A DNA stretch of 64,000 nt, taken from NCBI RefSeq assembly GCF_024580525.1, contig NZ_JANIKQ010000010.1:1-64000 (forward strand), in the 5' to 3' direction. This DNA is from Neisseria dentiae (GTDB lineage Bacteria; Pseudomonadota; Gammaproteobacteria; Burkholderiales; Neisseriaceae). The position numbers and the translations under genes are program-made. Shown piece after piece: positions 33,568 through 44,200 of this stretch. The notes beneath the pieces were generated by a model. It was given only the letters and a program-made list of their open reading frames with translations, was not told the DNA's origin and did not search any database. Numbering within the stretch: position 1 is the first letter of the stretch; each line of letters opens with the position of its first letter.

Positions 33568-34929
33568 ATGCTGAAAAAAGTATTGATTGCCAACCGTGGC
33601 GAAATCGCGCTCCGCGTGTTACGCGCCTGCCGCGAAATGGGTATCGCCACCGTTGCCGTGCATTCCGAAGCAGATAAAGACAGCCTGCACGTGAAGCTGG
33701 CCGACGAATCCGTGTGCATCGGCCCCGCCCCTTCCCCGCAAAGCTATCTCAACATTCCCGCTCTCATCGCCGCCGCCGAAGTAACCGGTGCCGACGCCAT
33801 CCACCCAGGCTACGGTTTTCTGGCCGAAAACGCCAATTTCGCCGAACAGGTGGAACAGTCCGGCTTCGTGTTCATCGGCCCGCGCCCCGACACCATCCGC
33901 CTGATGGGCGACAAAGTATCGGCCAAACACGCCATGATCGAAGCGGGCGTGCCCTGTGTGCCTGGCTCCGACGGCGCCCTGCCCGACGATGATGCCGAAA
34001 TTCTCAAAATCGCCGACAAAGTGGGCTTTCCCGTGATTATCAAAGCATCGGGCGGCGGCGGCGGACGCGGTATGCGCGTGGTCGAGAAAAAAGAAGACCT
34101 GCTCAAATCGGTGGAAATGACCAAAACCGAAGCCGGCATGGCCTTCGGCAACCCCATGGTTTACATGGAACGCTACCTGCAAAAACCGCGCCACGTCGAA
34201 ATCCAGGTTTTGGCCGACGAACACGGCAATGCCATTTATCTGGGCGAGCGCGACTGCTCCATGCAGCGCCGCCACCAGAAAGTTATCGAAGAAGCCCCCG
34301 CCCCCGGCATCACCGACAAAGAGCGCAAAAAAATCGGCGAAGCCTGCGTGGCCGCCTGCAAACGCATCGGCTACCGCGGCGCGGGCACGTTTGAGTTTCT
34401 GTATGAAGACGGCGAATTTTTCTTTATCGAAATGAACACCCGCGTGCAGGTGGAACACCCCGTTACCGAGCTGATCACCGGCGTGGACATCGTGCAGGAA
34501 CAAATCCGCGTTGCCAGCGGCCTGCCCCTGCAATACAAGCAGAAAGACATCGTGCTCGAAGGCCACGCGTTCGAGTGCCGCATCAACGCCGAAGACCCCT
34601 ACAACTTCATTCCCAGCCCCGGCCTGATCGAAAGCTGCCACCTGCCCGGCGGCTTGGGCATCCGTGTCGACAGCCACATCTATCAGGGCTACCGCATTCC
34701 GCCCAACTACGACAGCCTGATCGGCAAAATCTGCGTGCACGGCAAAACCCGCGAGCAGGCCATGGCCAAAATGCGCGTGGCGCTGGCCGAACTGGCCGTA
34801 ACCGGCATCAAAACCAACGCCCCGCTGCACCGCGATCTGTTTGTCGACCCCGGCTTCCAAGAAGGCGGCGTGAGCATCCATTATCTGGAGCATTGGCTGG
34901 AGGCCAGAAAAGCCAAACAGCAATCCTAG
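33568..34929 (+). CDS. accC: Biotin carboxylase subunit of acetyl-CoA carboxylase
   Basis: A 453-residue ATP-grasp enzyme that carboxylates the biotin on AccB. The start at [20 protein letters not shown] matches the family; a TTG nine codons upstream is not needed. The glycine-rich ATP loop ([14 protein letters not shown]), the [10 protein letters not shown] block and the catalytic region [18 protein letters not shown] are intact. The length is the family standard. It is followed by a clear terminator. Confidence 0.97.
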   Translation: MLKKVLIANRGEIALRVLRACREMGIATVAVHSEADKDSLHVKLADESVCIGPAPSPQSYLNIPALIAAAEVTGADAIHPGYGFLAENANFAEQVEQSGFVFIGPRPDTIRLMGDKVSAKHAMIEAGVPCVPGSDGALPDDDAEILKIADKVGFPVIIKASGGGGGRGMRVVEKKEDLLKSVEMTKTEAGMAFGNPMVYMERYLQKPRHVEIQVLADEHGNAIYLGERDCSMQRRHQKVIEEAPAPGITDKERKKIGEACVAACKRIGYRGAGTFEFLYEDGEFFFIEMNTRVQVEHPVTELITGVDIVQEQIRVASGLPLQYKQKDIVLEGHAFECRINAEDPYNFIPSPGLIESCHLPGGLGIRVDSHIYQGYRIPPNYDSLIGKICVHGKTREQAMAKMRVALAELAVTGIKTNAPLHRDLFVDPGFQEGGVSIHYLEHWLEARKAKQQS

Positions 34930-34940
34930 CCACAAATGCA

Positions 34941-34968
34941 AACCGCCCGGACATCCGGGCGGTTTTTC
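34941..34968 (+). terminator. Intrinsic terminator of accBC
   Basis: AACCGCCCGG (34941-34950) pairs with CCGGGCGGTT (34955-34964), followed by a T-run. Confidence 0.9.
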
Positions 34969-34986
34969 ATCGTGCCGCCAAGAAAA

Positions 34987-35021
34987 CAGGCCGTCTGAAG
35001 AATATTTTCAGACGGCCTGCC
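34987..35021. repeat. DUS inverted repeat
   Basis: CAGGCCGTCTGAA and TTCAGACGGCCTG form a hairpin just after the accC terminator and before the convergent glycine-zipper gene, for which it may be the terminator. Confidence 0.6.
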
Positions 35022-35041
35022 GTGCCTTAACCGGCTAAACA

Positions 35042-35455
35042 TCAATCATCATCATCGCGATCGTGTTTATAGCGTTTGTGGTGGTGGCCTTTTTTGCCGT
35101 ATTTTTTATAACTTGCATGATGATGGCGGTATTTGCGCTTTATGTCGTCGTCATCGACGTCATAATAATAATGGTTGTGCGTGTTGCGGTAAACCACGCG
35201 GCGCTGCTTTTCACGCTCGGCCGCTTCGCGCTTCTGGTTGCGTTTGGCGTAAAGATTACCCGCCGTGCCGCCCAATGCGGCGCCGATCAGCGTGCTTTCC
35301 ATATTATTGCCGGCAGCACTGCCGATTACGCCGCCCACGGCAGCGCCCACAATCGTAGCCGTTGTGCGGTCGGTCATGCGTGCCTGCGCCACCGGCGCCA
35401 GCACCAGCGCCGAAGCAGCCACCACGGTTATCATAGATTTGCGGACCATATTCAT
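35042..35455 (-). CDS. Glycine-zipper envelope protein with a His/Asp-rich tail
   Basis: A 137-residue protein. The start at MNMVRKSMITVVAASALVLA follows a GGAG ribosome site; the open frame has 45 unlikely codons upstream. A signal peptide ends near APVAQA. A YMGG/glycine-zipper stretch (IVGAAVGGVIGSAAGNN, then LIGAALGGTAGN) suggests membrane association in the envelope. The tail from about residue 93 alternates His/Tyr/Lys and Asp clusters (RKYRHHHASYKKYGKKGHHH, ending DDDD), which could bind transition metals. The Asp run is encoded by repeated GAT codons. Function is not known. Confidence 0.75.
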   Translation of the reverse strand: MNMVRKSMITVVAASALVLAPVAQARMTDRTTATIVGAAVGGVIGSAAGNNMESTLIGAALGGTAGNLYAKRNQKREAAEREKQRRVVYRNTHNHYYYDVDDDDIKRKYRHHHASYKKYGKKGHHHKRYKHDRDDDD

Positions 35456-35669
35456 AGAAAATCTCCGTATCGTTTCGGGAAAACGGTTGCCTTTTACCAC
35501 AAAATGCAGCGATTGCCGATAAAATGCAGACAAACGGCTTATTAAAGCAACCGATTGCATCATACCCGCACGCCGTTTAAAGATATGCACTCACAATGTA
35601 ATATTGTGCAGCCCTTTGTCATGCTCTAGCCGTTTTCAGACGGCCTGAAGCCTTTCAGGAACCCAAACC

Positions 35670-36719
35670 ATGCCCTACCGCTACCGCCGCCCCCTGCCCG
35701 AAACCCCGCTCGACATCGTCGGCGACGTTCACGGCGAAATCGACGCCCTGCAAGCCCTGCTGCACCATCTCGGCTACCGTGAAAACGGCAGCCATCCGCA
35801 AGGCAGAAAGCTCGTGTTCGTAGGCGATTTGTGCGACCGCGGCCCCGACAGCCCGGCCGTACTCGCGTGGTTTTTACAGATGCACGACGCAGGCAATGCC
35901 TTTACCGTTTTGGGCAACCACGAACTCAACGCCCTGATGCACGACCCCAAAGACGGCTCCGGCTGTTTTTTTCCCGAACGCGAAGCCAAAGACGCCGCCC
36001 TTTACGCACCCTGGCATACCCTGCCGCCTTCCGAACGCCCCGCCCTTGAAAGCCATTTGGCGGAGCTGCCGCTGATATTGGAACGCAGCGATGTGCGCAT
36101 CGTGCACGCCGCCTGGTTGCCCTACACCTTTGCGCGGCTCGAAGAAGCCGGCGGCGAAAGCCTCACCGAACAATACCGCCGTTTCGACCGCGAGCTGAAC
36201 GCACAACTTCAAACTGCCCCTTGGTATGCCGACTATCTGCGCGAACAGCAACGCTACGCCGAAGCCGCCGAAAACCCGCAGCAGGCACCGCCGCCCATGC
36301 CCGCCACCGCACAATACGAACTCAACCGCAGCCGTCTGCACCCCATACGCGCACTCACCAGCGGCGTCGAACAAATCGCCCCGCAACCGTTTTACGCCGG
36401 CGGCCGCTGGCGTTACACCGCCCGCAGCAGCTGGTGGAACGATTACCGCGAACCCGTTCCCGTGCTGATCGGCCACTACTGGCGCAGCTGGCAGCCCCAA
36501 CCGCCCGCGCCCGACCGCGAAAACATTCTGCCCGCCGCAGGCAACGCATGGCACGGTGCCGAACGCAATGTGTTCTGCACCGACTTTTCCGCCGGTGCGC
36601 GCTGGCGCGACCGCAAACAGCAAATCCCGCCCGCACAATCCCGCTTCAGGCTCGCCGCCATGCGCTGGCCGGAACGGGTGTTGGTGTTCGACAACGGCGA
36701 TATTGAAAAAACGGTGTAA
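35670..36719 (+). CDS. Metallophosphoesterase (calcineurin-like phosphatase)
   Basis: A 349-residue cytoplasmic protein with the full set of metallophosphoesterase motifs: DIVGDVHGEIDALQALL (about residue 14), VFVGDLCDRGPDS (about 50) and VLGNHELNAL (about 77), with a later histidine motif (IVHAAWLP). The closest named relatives are the PrpE/ApaH-like phosphatases of diadenosine tetraphosphate or phosphoproteins; the substrate cannot be assigned. A long C-terminal region with Trp-rich blocks (VLIGHYWRSWQP) is unusual for ApaH and may set the substrate. A DUS hairpin follows. Confidence 0.85.
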   Translation: MPYRYRRPLPETPLDIVGDVHGEIDALQALLHHLGYRENGSHPQGRKLVFVGDLCDRGPDSPAVLAWFLQMHDAGNAFTVLGNHELNALMHDPKDGSGCFFPEREAKDAALYAPWHTLPPSERPALESHLAELPLILERSDVRIVHAAWLPYTFARLEEAGGESLTEQYRRFDRELNAQLQTAPWYADYLREQQRYAEAAENPQQAPPPMPATAQYELNRSRLHPIRALTSGVEQIAPQPFYAGGRWRYTARSSWWNDYREPVPVLIGHYWRSWQPQPPAPDRENILPAAGNAWHGAERNVFCTDFSAGARWRDRKQQIPPAQSRFRLAAMRWPERVLVFDNGDIEKTV

Positions 36720-36728
36720 GCATCATGA

Positions 36729-36763
36729 ACAGGCCGTCTGAAACATTTTTTCAGACGGCCTGC
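36729..36763. terminator. DUS inverted repeat after the metallophosphoesterase gene
   Basis: ACAGGCCGTCTGAAA and its inverted partner, with a short loop, lie ten bases after the stop codon. Confidence 0.6.
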
Positions 36764-36892
36764 CGTTTTTCGGTTAACGCCGGAAAACCAACTTAACGGC
36801 ATACCCCGCATTAGACAAAACGCGATACCTTATGCATAATCGGCACAACATTCCGCAAACATAAACCGCCCGTAGAAACCGAAAGGAAAAAC

Positions 36893-38146
36893 ATGAGGAT
36901 AACCACCTTAGCCGTTACCGTTGCCGCCATCGGCCTGAGCGCCTGCAGCACCTTAAACGGCAAATCGGCACACGAAATGGTGCAGCATTCCATCGAGCGC
37001 AGCCTCACCAAAGATTACAGTTACAACTACCACGGTGAAATCAAAGCCTACCTCAGCCCGCCCGACAAAGGCGAAGCGCCCGATACCGCAGCTGCGTCTG
37101 CCGCAGCATCATCCGTTGCGGTAGATTCCGAAACCACCATGCAGACCGGTGAAAACGAGACCTCGGAACCCCCCGCCCTGCTCGGCGGCAAAGCGGCCGA
37201 TTGGTTGCAGGCCAACCCCGCCCTCGCCCGCTATCTGGAAAACGGCCGTCTGAAATACACCGGCGCGGTGGATTTGCGCCGCAAGCAGATCGAATTCATT
37301 CCCGAGCTAACGTTCAACAACCACAACGAAAACAGCAGCATGCGCATGCCCATGCTGTTTGACGGCAACGATATGAGCCTCACTGCGGATATGCCCGCCA
37401 GCATTCCCGTGATTCTGAATTTCTTTGTCGAGCCCAAGCTGCGCGAACGCCTGATTAACGAACCGCTGCGCATCACGTTAACCGACGCGGCCGAGAGCTT
37501 CGACACAGACGGCAAAATCAAACAACTTCCCGTCAAATCAGCTGTAAAAGCCGCCTATATTGCCATTTTGCGCGCCTACGGCGATATTCCCGCACAATAC
37601 TACACCGCCCTGCCGCCGGACAGCTACGCCAAACAGGCAGGTGCGAAATACCGCATCCGCTATGTGGAAGACGCCGCATTTGAGAAACTGTATCTTCAGG
37701 CGGCAGCCAAACACTTCCGCCGGGAACTCGACCGCCTGCAAAAAGAAACCCCTGAAAAAGGCATCGGCGCCGAAAAATACGAAGAGTTGAAACAATGGGC
37801 CGATTCTTTGGCCGATACCGGAGAACTCCCGTCAAACGCATCGCTGCTGGGCACACCGATACTGACCGACTGGTATCTCGACCGCAAAGGCCGCATAGTG
37901 GGTATGCGCTCCTTCCTGCAAGCCAACGGTAAAGAAAAAGCCTTAAACATCAGCTCGGTGTTTTATATGCACGATTTCAACCGGCCTAAATTCACCTTTA
38001 AGCCCAAGCAGGGCAAAACCATCAGCTGGAAAGAATTGGCCGACGCCGTTACCGCGCAGAAAAACGCCCGCTACGGCAAAGATGAAAGCGAAGGCGGCGG
38101 CGAAATCGGCGAACCCAACCGGATTTACGAAAAAACGGTGCGCTGA
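36893..38146 (+). CDS. Lipoprotein of unknown function
   Basis: A 417-residue secreted lipoprotein with lipobox LSAC (MRITTLAVTVAAIGLSACST). Residues about 60-105 form an Ala/Ser/Glu-rich linker of low complexity. The remainder is predicted soluble and mixed, with blocks such as RLKYTGAVDLRRKQIEFIPEL, MPMLFDGNDMSLTADMP and AGAKYRIRYVEDAAFEKLYLQ; the charged tail ends KDESEGGGEIGEPNRIYEKT. I do not recognise a named domain. The AAAGGAAAAAC ribosome site and start are clear. It is a single gene. Confidence 0.75.
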   Translation: MRITTLAVTVAAIGLSACSTLNGKSAHEMVQHSIERSLTKDYSYNYHGEIKAYLSPPDKGEAPDTAAASAAASSVAVDSETTMQTGENETSEPPALLGGKAADWLQANPALARYLENGRLKYTGAVDLRRKQIEFIPELTFNNHNENSSMRMPMLFDGNDMSLTADMPASIPVILNFFVEPKLRERLINEPLRITLTDAAESFDTDGKIKQLPVKSAVKAAYIAILRAYGDIPAQYYTALPPDSYAKQAGAKYRIRYVEDAAFEKLYLQAAAKHFRRELDRLQKETPEKGIGAEKYEELKQWADSLADTGELPSNASLLGTPILTDWYLDRKGRIVGMRSFLQANGKEKALNISSVFYMHDFNRPKFTFKPKQGKTISWKELADAVTAQKNARYGKDESEGGGEIGEPNRIYEKTVR

Positions 38147-38227
38147 TGCGCGTTGGAACAAACGGCAGGGCAACCAACCACCCCGCCGTTTCTAAAACGG
38201 CAAAGGCCGAAACCTTTGCAAAAATAA

Positions 38228-38266
38228 CTTCAGGCCGTCTGAAATCTGTTTTCAGACGGCCTGAAG
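38228..38266. terminator. DUS hairpin between the lipoprotein and the RTX protease genes
   Basis: Arms of 17 bp (38228-38244 and 38250-38266) with a 5-nt loop lie between two convergent genes. A single MITE-type end (ACCTTTGCAAAA) lies just before it. Confidence 0.75.
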
Positions 38267-38281
38267 CGTACCTGCCCTGCC

Positions 38282-41200
38282 TTACACCACGGTAAAGTTG
38301 GCTTGGTTGATTTCCAAATCTTTATCGAGCGTGGCAAAGTGGATGCCGTCGGCCTTGCCGCTGCCGTCGCTGTCGTAGGTGAGATGGCCGGTGTCGGCGT
38401 GGTAGCGGACGTATTGTTCCCATTCTTCCATCGTGTTGCTGACCAGGCTCTCGAAAATGCTGCTGTGCAGTTCGATGATGTCGAAGCTTGCGGCAAAATC
38501 GGTGATGGTGTCGATGCTGCCGTTTAAAACGCTGTCGAATACGAAAGTGTCGCGCCCTTCGCCGCCGGTGAGGGTGTCGCTGCCCGCCCCGCCGATGATG
38601 CGGTCGTCGCCCGCACCGCCGTTAAGCAGGTTGTCTGCGCCGTTGCCGGTGAGGGTGTTGTTCAGGCCGTTGCCGTTGCCAACGATGGCGGTGGTGCCGA
38701 TCAGGGTGAGGGCTTCGAGGTGGTTGCCGAGGGTGTGGTCGGTGCTGCTGTACACATGATCCTCGCCTTCGTTTTCGGCTTCGATAACGGTGTCGCCGAT
38801 GTCGTCGGTTACGTAGGTGTCGTTGCCCGAGCCGCCGGTTAGGGTGTCGGCGCCACTGCCGCCGTCGAGATAGTCGTTACCGGCACCGCCGCGCAGGGTG
38901 TCGTTGCCCGCACCGCCGATGATGTGGTTGTCGGCGTTGTTGCCGGTGAGCACGTCGTCGTGTTCGGAGCCAATCAGGTTTTCTATCTGCGTGCCGTAAC
39001 CGATAAAGGCCTGGCCTTCGGTGTAGGTGTTCAGCGTAACGGTGGTGCTGCTGTTGCCGCTGAGTGCGGCATCGGCGCCCAACCCGAAATAGCTGCGCAT
39101 ATCGTAGGTGTTGCTGCTTTCTACGGCGAAGGTGGTTGCCAGATTGTTGCCGGTGTAAATCCACGAACCCGGGGTGAGGTTGACGTTTACGCCCTGTTTT
39201 TCGGCGGAAGCGTCGAAGGTGTCGACGCCGCCTGCGTCCCAGATGTAGCGGTCGGCATCCTGGCTGTACATATTGTAGTTTTTGAAGGTGTAGGTGTCGT
39301 CGCCGGTGCGCACGTTTTGGTTGACGCCGAATGCGTAATGCAGATAGGCCAAATCGTAGGTGCGCAATTCGCCTTTGATCAAAAACAGGGCGTTGTTGAC
39401 ATAGGCGTTATACGACATATTGGAAAACTCGAGGGTTTCTTCTTTTTTGTAATCACCGGTGAAGCCTGCGGAGGTGTGCGCCATACCGAGGGTGTGGGTT
39501 ACTTCGTGCAGCACGGTGTAGTGGACGAACTCTTTGCCCCACGACATATAGTTGTGGCGGCTGTTCCACGCAATCAGGCCGCCGTTGTAGGCGATGGCCG
39601 ATGCGCTTTCAAAACCGTTGGTCAGGTTGCCCATGAAATAGTTGGTGTTGGCTTCGGCCATGCTGCCGACTTCAACGAATTCGATATTGGTTACGGCGCT
39701 GATTTCTTTATAAGCGTTGCGCACGATTTCCTGCAAATCCGACGAATAGGTGCTCATCGTGCTGCGGTCGATATAGTTATTGTAATTCTCGGGCAGACCG
39801 GCAATTTCGTCGAGCGTCATAAAGTGGTATTTGATCACGGCGGGGCCGTCGGTGTTGCCGCCGAAGGTGATGCCGTAGCTGCCGCCGTTGAGACTGCCGG
39901 TTTTCTGGATGAAATACGGGAAGTTATACCCTTCGGCGGTGTGGTCGCTGTTAACCGCCGCAGCGCTGATTTTGCCGTGCGCGCTGACGAACGCGCCGCT
40001 GTTTTGATTCGGTGTGGCATAGGTTTCGCTGTCGGCAACGGTGATGCTGCCGCCTGCGCCATCGGTGGCGCTCAACACGGCGCGCACGGTGTGGGTTTCG
40101 GCGTTTGCCAAGTCTTCCGTCAGCACTTTGGCGCTGAAGGTAAGGTCGTCGCTAACGCGCGCGGTGTAGATTCTGCCGCCCGCTTCCAGCGTTACGGTAT
40201 CGCCCGCTTTGGCGCTGCCGCCCACCGTGCCGCTAATCAGGGTTTGCCCGGCTTCGGCTCCGGCCACTACATACAGGCCGTCTGAATTCTGTTCGATATA
40301 GGGGCTGTCGAACGTAACCGATTTCACCTGCACTTGCGCGTAACGTGAAAGCGTGTTGATGCGGTAGGCATTGCTGCCGGTTTCCACCAAATCAAGCAGA
40401 TTCGGGTCGGCATCCACTTTAAAAGCCAGCGTTTGGCCGTTTAACGCCGCCAATTCTCGGGTAGGGATATCCAGATAAAAACTGCGGTCGGCCTTAACGC
40501 CTGCGGTGTAGCTTTTATCGCCTATGGTTACGGTGATTTGGCGCAGCCTTTCGCTGTTCAGGCCTTCGGCAAACACGCCGTCAACCTCGATTATGCCGCC
40601 GATGCGGGTGGTGTCGGCCTGCGGCAGAGCTACGCCGAAACTACTGCCGATTCGGGTGATGTCGATGCTGGCGGCGGCTTCGGCGGCCACTCCGTAGCTG
40701 CGCGCGGTAACGGCTTCGGCACCGTTTAACCCGTTCACGGCAGCCTGCACGGCGTAGCCGCCGGCCGCAAGCAGTTTTTCGGCTGCCACCAACGCGCTGA
40801 AGCTGTAATCGCCGTTTACTTCGGCGCGTACGGCTTCGCCGCCCACCGTTAATGTTACGGTTTGGCCGGGCTGGGCGTCGGCTCCCGACACGCGGCCGGA
40901 AATTTCGATTGTTTGCCCGGCTTCGGTTACGTTGATTAAATCGTCGGCAGTAACCGCATTGAGGCTGATGCCGATATCGCCCGACTGTATGCTGTAGCCG
41001 AGGCTGGTTCGGGCGGAACCGGTGTTGCCGGCATCGTCGGCTGTGTTAACGGCGGCATGAATCACGGGCACGGCGGCTGCGGCCAGCAAGGCACCGGATA
41101 CGTTAACGGCAAACGCGCCGCTGCCGTCAACGGCGGCTTCATGGCTGCTGCCGTTAACGGTTAAGGTAACGGTGTCGCCCGCCTTGAATTCGCCGCCTAC

Positions 41201-44200
41201 TCTGCCCGACACGGTTACTTCGCCGCTTTTTTCGCCGCTGCCGATGATATTGCCTGCGGCGATGTCGTTTAATTCGATGGTCGGCACGGGTGCAACGGTG
41301 TCCACATCATAGCTGCCGCTTGCCGTGTGTTCGGCGGTGTTACCGTAAATATCGGCTGCGCTAACGTGGGCGCTGATGTTCAGACGGCCTTCGCTGCCGG
41401 CCAGCGCGGTGGCGGGCAGTTCCAATATCCAGTTGCCGTCTGAAAGCACCGGCGTGTAGGCGGTGCCGTTTACGGTAACGGCAACGGTTATGCTGCTCTC
41501 GGCAACGGTATTGCCTGCGGTGAGCGTGCCTGTAATCAAAACGGTTTGGGAAAGACCGGCCGCATTCACGGCTTTGCCGCCGTTGATGCTGCCGATGCCG
41601 ATTTCGATTTCGATTTCTGGCGGCACGGTTTGATAAATATAGCCTTGTGTGGCAACCGCAACTTCGGCGGTGCGCCCGGCCTTATCTTTAACCGCACCTG
41701 TTGCGCTCACTTCGGTGTTGGCCGCCATCACTTCGGCCGGCACTTCCACGCTGAACGTTACGCCTTTCAGCTCGGCGCGGTATTCGTTGCCACCCACGGT
41801 AACGGTTACCGACTGCACGTCGTCGCCGTCGGCCAAGCGGGTAACTTTGCCGGAAACGGTAACCGCCGCCTGCGCCGCTTCGCTGCGGTTGAGCACGTTG
41901 TCGCCCGTTATCGCGTTGAACACGATCACGCCTGCGGGCGGGGTTTTGTCGAGAAAGATCATGCGGGAAGCGCTGGCGTTGCCGCTGCCTTCGTTGCCTG
42001 CCTCATCGATGCGCGGCACGCTGGTAATAACGGCATAGCGGCCTTCTGTACCGTTGGGGAACACGCGGGCGGTGTCCACTTCGACGCTGTAAGTGCCGTC
42101 GGCCTGCACGGTGGCGGTATATTCGATTTTGTTAACGCTTACGGTTACGGTGGCGCCCGTTTTGCCGTCGGTTACTTTGCCCGAAACCGTGAGGGTGGCC
42201 TGCTCCAGATCGTTGCCGTCCACCACGTTGTCGCCCGTTACTGCGTCGATGGTAATCGCGGTGTTGTTCGTAAAATCTACGCTGTATGCCTGCGAATCGG
42301 AAACCGTTACCGCTATTCCGTCGTCGCCCGTGGCGCTAACCGATGCGGTGAGCGTGCCAGTGGCGCTGCGGGTGTTGTTGTTGATGCCGAAGAAGGCTGC
42401 GCCCACATTCGTGCTGAACAGGCCGTCTGAAACCACGGCGGTGGTGCGCTGCGTGCCCACGCTCAAGGTAACTTCGGCACCGTTTTCCACGTTTTCCACG
42501 CGGCCGGAAAGGGTAATGGCGTTGCTGTTGGCTTCGGCTTTGCCAATGATGCCGTCGCCGGCAACCTTATCGAGCGTGATCACGGGCGCAGGCACGGCAT
42601 TGAGATAGCTGCGGGTGTGTTCCGCCGTGCCGATATTGCCGGCCGCATCAATCACTTCGGCGCGCACGGCCACTTCGTTTGCCGCCGCCAGCTGCCCGGC
42701 CGGAATATCGGCGCGGTAGCCGTTGCCGTTCACTTCGGCGGTATAATCCGCACCATTCACGCGCACGGTAACGCTGCTGATCCGCTCATCGGGCTGCACG
42801 CCCGTTACCGTGCCCGAAACCGTGTGGGTGGTTTGCGCACGCTCGGCGCGGTTGAGCACATCATCGCCCGCAATCACATCAATCGAAACCGCCACGTCGG
42901 GCGCCTGCAAATCGCGGGTATAGCTTTGGCTGGTTTCGACGGTGGCGGTGTTGCCCGCATCGTCGGCAGAAGTTACGCTGGCTTTCACAATATTGTAATT
43001 GCCGGTTTTCATATCGGCGCCGGAAAAATCCACCGAAAAACCGCCGTCTTTCACCTTTGCCCAAAGATTGATCCAGTTGACCGTGCCGCAGCTTTCGCAG
43101 CCGCACGACACCAGCACGCTTTCGCCGTCGGCCACGTCGGTTACTTTGCCGTTTACCGTTACCGTGCCTTCCGCTTCGCGGATGTTGAGCACATTATCAC
43201 CGGCGATTTTGTCCAAACTGATGGCGGGGCGGTATTCGGTATCGACACGGTAGGCGCGATCCGCCGTGGCGGCGGCGCTGTTTTGCGCGTTGTCGGAAGT
43301 GGTGAGCGCAGCCGATACTTTGCCGTGGTTGAGCAGGGTTTTGGTGTCCACCGCCACTGCAAACGCGCCGTCCGCAACCGTACCGCGGTAGCTCGCTTCG
43401 CCCACCGCCAACACGATTTCGTCGTTTTCGCGGGCGTTTTCCACCGTGCCCGAAACCACCGTGGTTTCGGTTTGGGATTCGGCCAGATTGATGATGTCGT
43501 CTTGCGCGATGGCATCGAAACGGATAATAGGCGCGGCGATTTCAGTATCGACCGCATAAGTTTTCACCGCAGACGCTTCGACAGTGTTGCCCGCCGCATC
43601 AGCCGTTTGAACGGATGCGCGGACTTCGCCGGCGGCGGCCAAAACCGCGCCCTCAACCGCCACGCTGAACGTGCCGTTCTGCACGGTTGCGGTGTAGCTC
43701 CGGCCGCCGACGGCAACCGTAACTTCATTTCCGTCGAGAACGTTTTCAACCGTGCCGGATACTGTTACCCAAGCCTGCGATTCGGCAGCGTTAACGATGT
43801 CGTCGCCCGCCAGCGTATGCAAAACAATCACCGGCTGCGGTAGTGTAACTGCGGGGACAGAAGGTTTCTCCGTTGCCCCGGCTGTTTCAGACGACTGTTC
43901 GGGTTCAGTTGCAGGCGCAGACGGTTCCTCCGCTGTTCCAACCGTTTCAGACGGCTGTTCAGATTCGGTTGCGGGTGCAGACGGTTCCTCCGCTGTTCCA
44001 ACCGTTTCAGACGGCTGCTCGGGTTCTGTTGCGGGCGCGGACGGTTCTTCCGTGTTTCCAGCCGTTTCAGACGGCTGCTCGGGTTCTATTGCCGGTGCAG
44101 AGGGTACGGACGGTGCAGCGGGCTGGGAAGCGGTTTCCGAAGCGTTCTGCACGGCGGCAGGTTGCGCTTGTGCCGCACCGTCTGCCGTGTCATCGCCGCG

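Noticed and set aside
33619..34941. A 440-codon open frame opposite accC
   Set aside because: AccC is unambiguous on the + strand; the long antisense frame reflects high GC in third positions.
38924..40285. A 453-codon open frame on the + strand inside the RTX protease gene
   Set aside because: It is the complement of a strongly coding, repeat-rich gene. Its protein shows no recognisable domain and follows the codon bias of the other strand.
42617..43843. A 408-codon open frame on the + strand in the Ig-like repeat region
   Set aside because: It mirrors the Ig-like repeats of the opposite strand and has no independent start signal.
43862..44101. CRISPR-like spacing of the 60-bp repeats
   Set aside because: The units are contiguous, in frame and encode a protein linker; there are no spacers and no cas genes.
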